Below, in pieces: positions 62,998 through 64,000 of a DNA stretch of 64,000 nucleotides (position 1 is the stretch's first letter; the number at the start of each line of letters is the position of its first letter). Made by a program: the position numbers and the translations under genes. The stretch comes from Antennarius striatus. Lineage: Eukaryota > Chordata > Actinopteri > Lophiiformes > Antennariidae. Location of the stretch: the NCBI RefSeq assembly GCF_040054535.1, contig NC_090789.1, forward strand, positions 6,428,697 to 6,492,696, given 5' to 3'. A model generated the notes under the pieces. That model did not search any database. It had not been told where the DNA came from and saw only the letters and a list, made by a program, of their open reading frames with translations.

Positions 62998-64000
62998 ACA
63001 CAGGATGAGGTTGTTTTTTTATTGTGACACACAGTCCCTCAGATAGTTGATTATAAATACAACAGTATGAAAATTCAACCATTAAAGATAATTTTAACAG
63101 CAAAGAACTGGGCTCAACAGTCAACATAACACATCATTTAATTGTGACCACTATGGCGCAGTTTTTCCTGCAATGTTACTTCTAAAAAAATTCATCCACG
63201 TAATGATTCTACTGCTGCCGCATGGAGACCAAGAGAAAAATGATAGCATAAATATCCAAGTTATTTCCTCACTAAACAAGCACTGATCAAGGAGACGGAA
63301 GTGTACTTTTACTCTAAGGACTGTAAGACACAGCACTTTGTTGGATCTTTGAGTGTTGACCATTCAAACAAATATCCTTTTCCACTCATACACAGTTTTA
63401 TCCAATCATATCTGAGCACAAATAAAAGCCCTTAGCCGTACAAGTGACTGGTAACATGGTGTTTGAGCTAAATGTTAATTTTAACTTGCTCATCTTCTCA
63501 AAATGGCCATGCTAGCGTGCTGCTGCTATCAGGAAAATCATTTTTATAAAGCTAAAAAACAAGTTGTTAATTAATGCAGACAGGATTATTGCATCAAATC
63601 TATGATGAAATATTTGGTGGAAAGATTTTGTCATTGGAAGGAGATTTTTGACAAGTACTTCTTGTATAACCCAGACGTACAAAGGAGGCAAGGATCAAAA
63701 TGTGCATCAAAACTTCTCTGCTGTGGCATATTTTCAGGTATAGTTTAGACTTTATCAAAACACCAGAATGGCCAAGGATCAAAACAAAGTTGCTGACTGG
63801 CTTTTCCATGTGGACAATGGGACCTCTACCCTCGAAAAAGTGACCTTGAAGCACCACAAGAATCATGTGTTTCACTGGTCATAGATATCTTTGGGAATAC
63901 ACCTGGAAAACGGAAAGGTCATGTGATACTTTCAACTAAAAATAGTGATTGCTTCATTGTTAATGAAGATATACTGAATAAACCTCCAGGAATAGAATAT
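62998..64000. other. non-coding, nothing recognised
   Basis: The end of the window shows no supported feature. Open frames here are short or AT-rich. Confidence 0.45.

Noticed and set aside
63600-63880. Possible transposase fragment near the right edge
   Set aside because: No DDE-type motif or terminal repeats could be read in any frame.

Overview
This is a teleost (probably percomorph) nuclear genome window. It holds vertebrate genes split by GT-AG introns, very long CA/GT microsatellites, tRNA-derived SINE-like copies of a kind common in fish, and a decayed RTE-type LINE. There are no operons, prophages, CRISPR arrays or other prokaryotic systems. I did not find a new multi-gene system. 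The most unusual items are the acyl-CoA dehydrogenase gene, some regulatory sequences, and an unclassified repeat family.

Layout. Positions 1-5.1 kb are AT-rich non-coding DNA ending at a CpG-rich, TATA-containing promoter that fires leftward (about 5.1 kb). By gene order this could be the first exon of calcr, but no calcr coding exon was seen. 5.5-11.9 kb is intergenic. 11.9-13.4 kb is tfpi2 (minus strand, 5 coding exons, three Kunitz domains and a basic tail). 14.3-15.1 kb is a transducin gamma gene, gngt1-like (plus strand), with OTX/CRX-type sites by its TATA box. 15.98-29.65 kb is a nine-exon mitochondrial-type acyl-CoA dehydrogenase (plus strand), resembling the fish 'probable acyl-CoA dehydrogenase 6' group. 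30.86-31.78 kb is bet1 (minus strand, 4 exons), tail to tail with the dehydrogenase. A promoter-like CpG block and an RTE LINE remnant follow (31.8-33.2 kb). From 33.2 to 64 kb there is no gene I can support, only repeats and a few exon-like stretches.

The order tfpi2(-) gngt1(+) bet1(-), with a leftward promoter beyond tfpi2, matches human 7q21.3 (CALCR, TFPI2, GNGT1, GNG11, BET1), with the dehydrogenase sitting between the G-gamma gene and bet1. The genes are neighbours by ancestry rather than a functional pathway: an extracellular protease inhibitor, a phototransduction subunit, a mitochondrial flavoenzyme and an ER-Golgi SNARE. All exon junctions given were read by hand from splice sites and frame continuity. 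Homology calls rest on recalled family features, not on a search.
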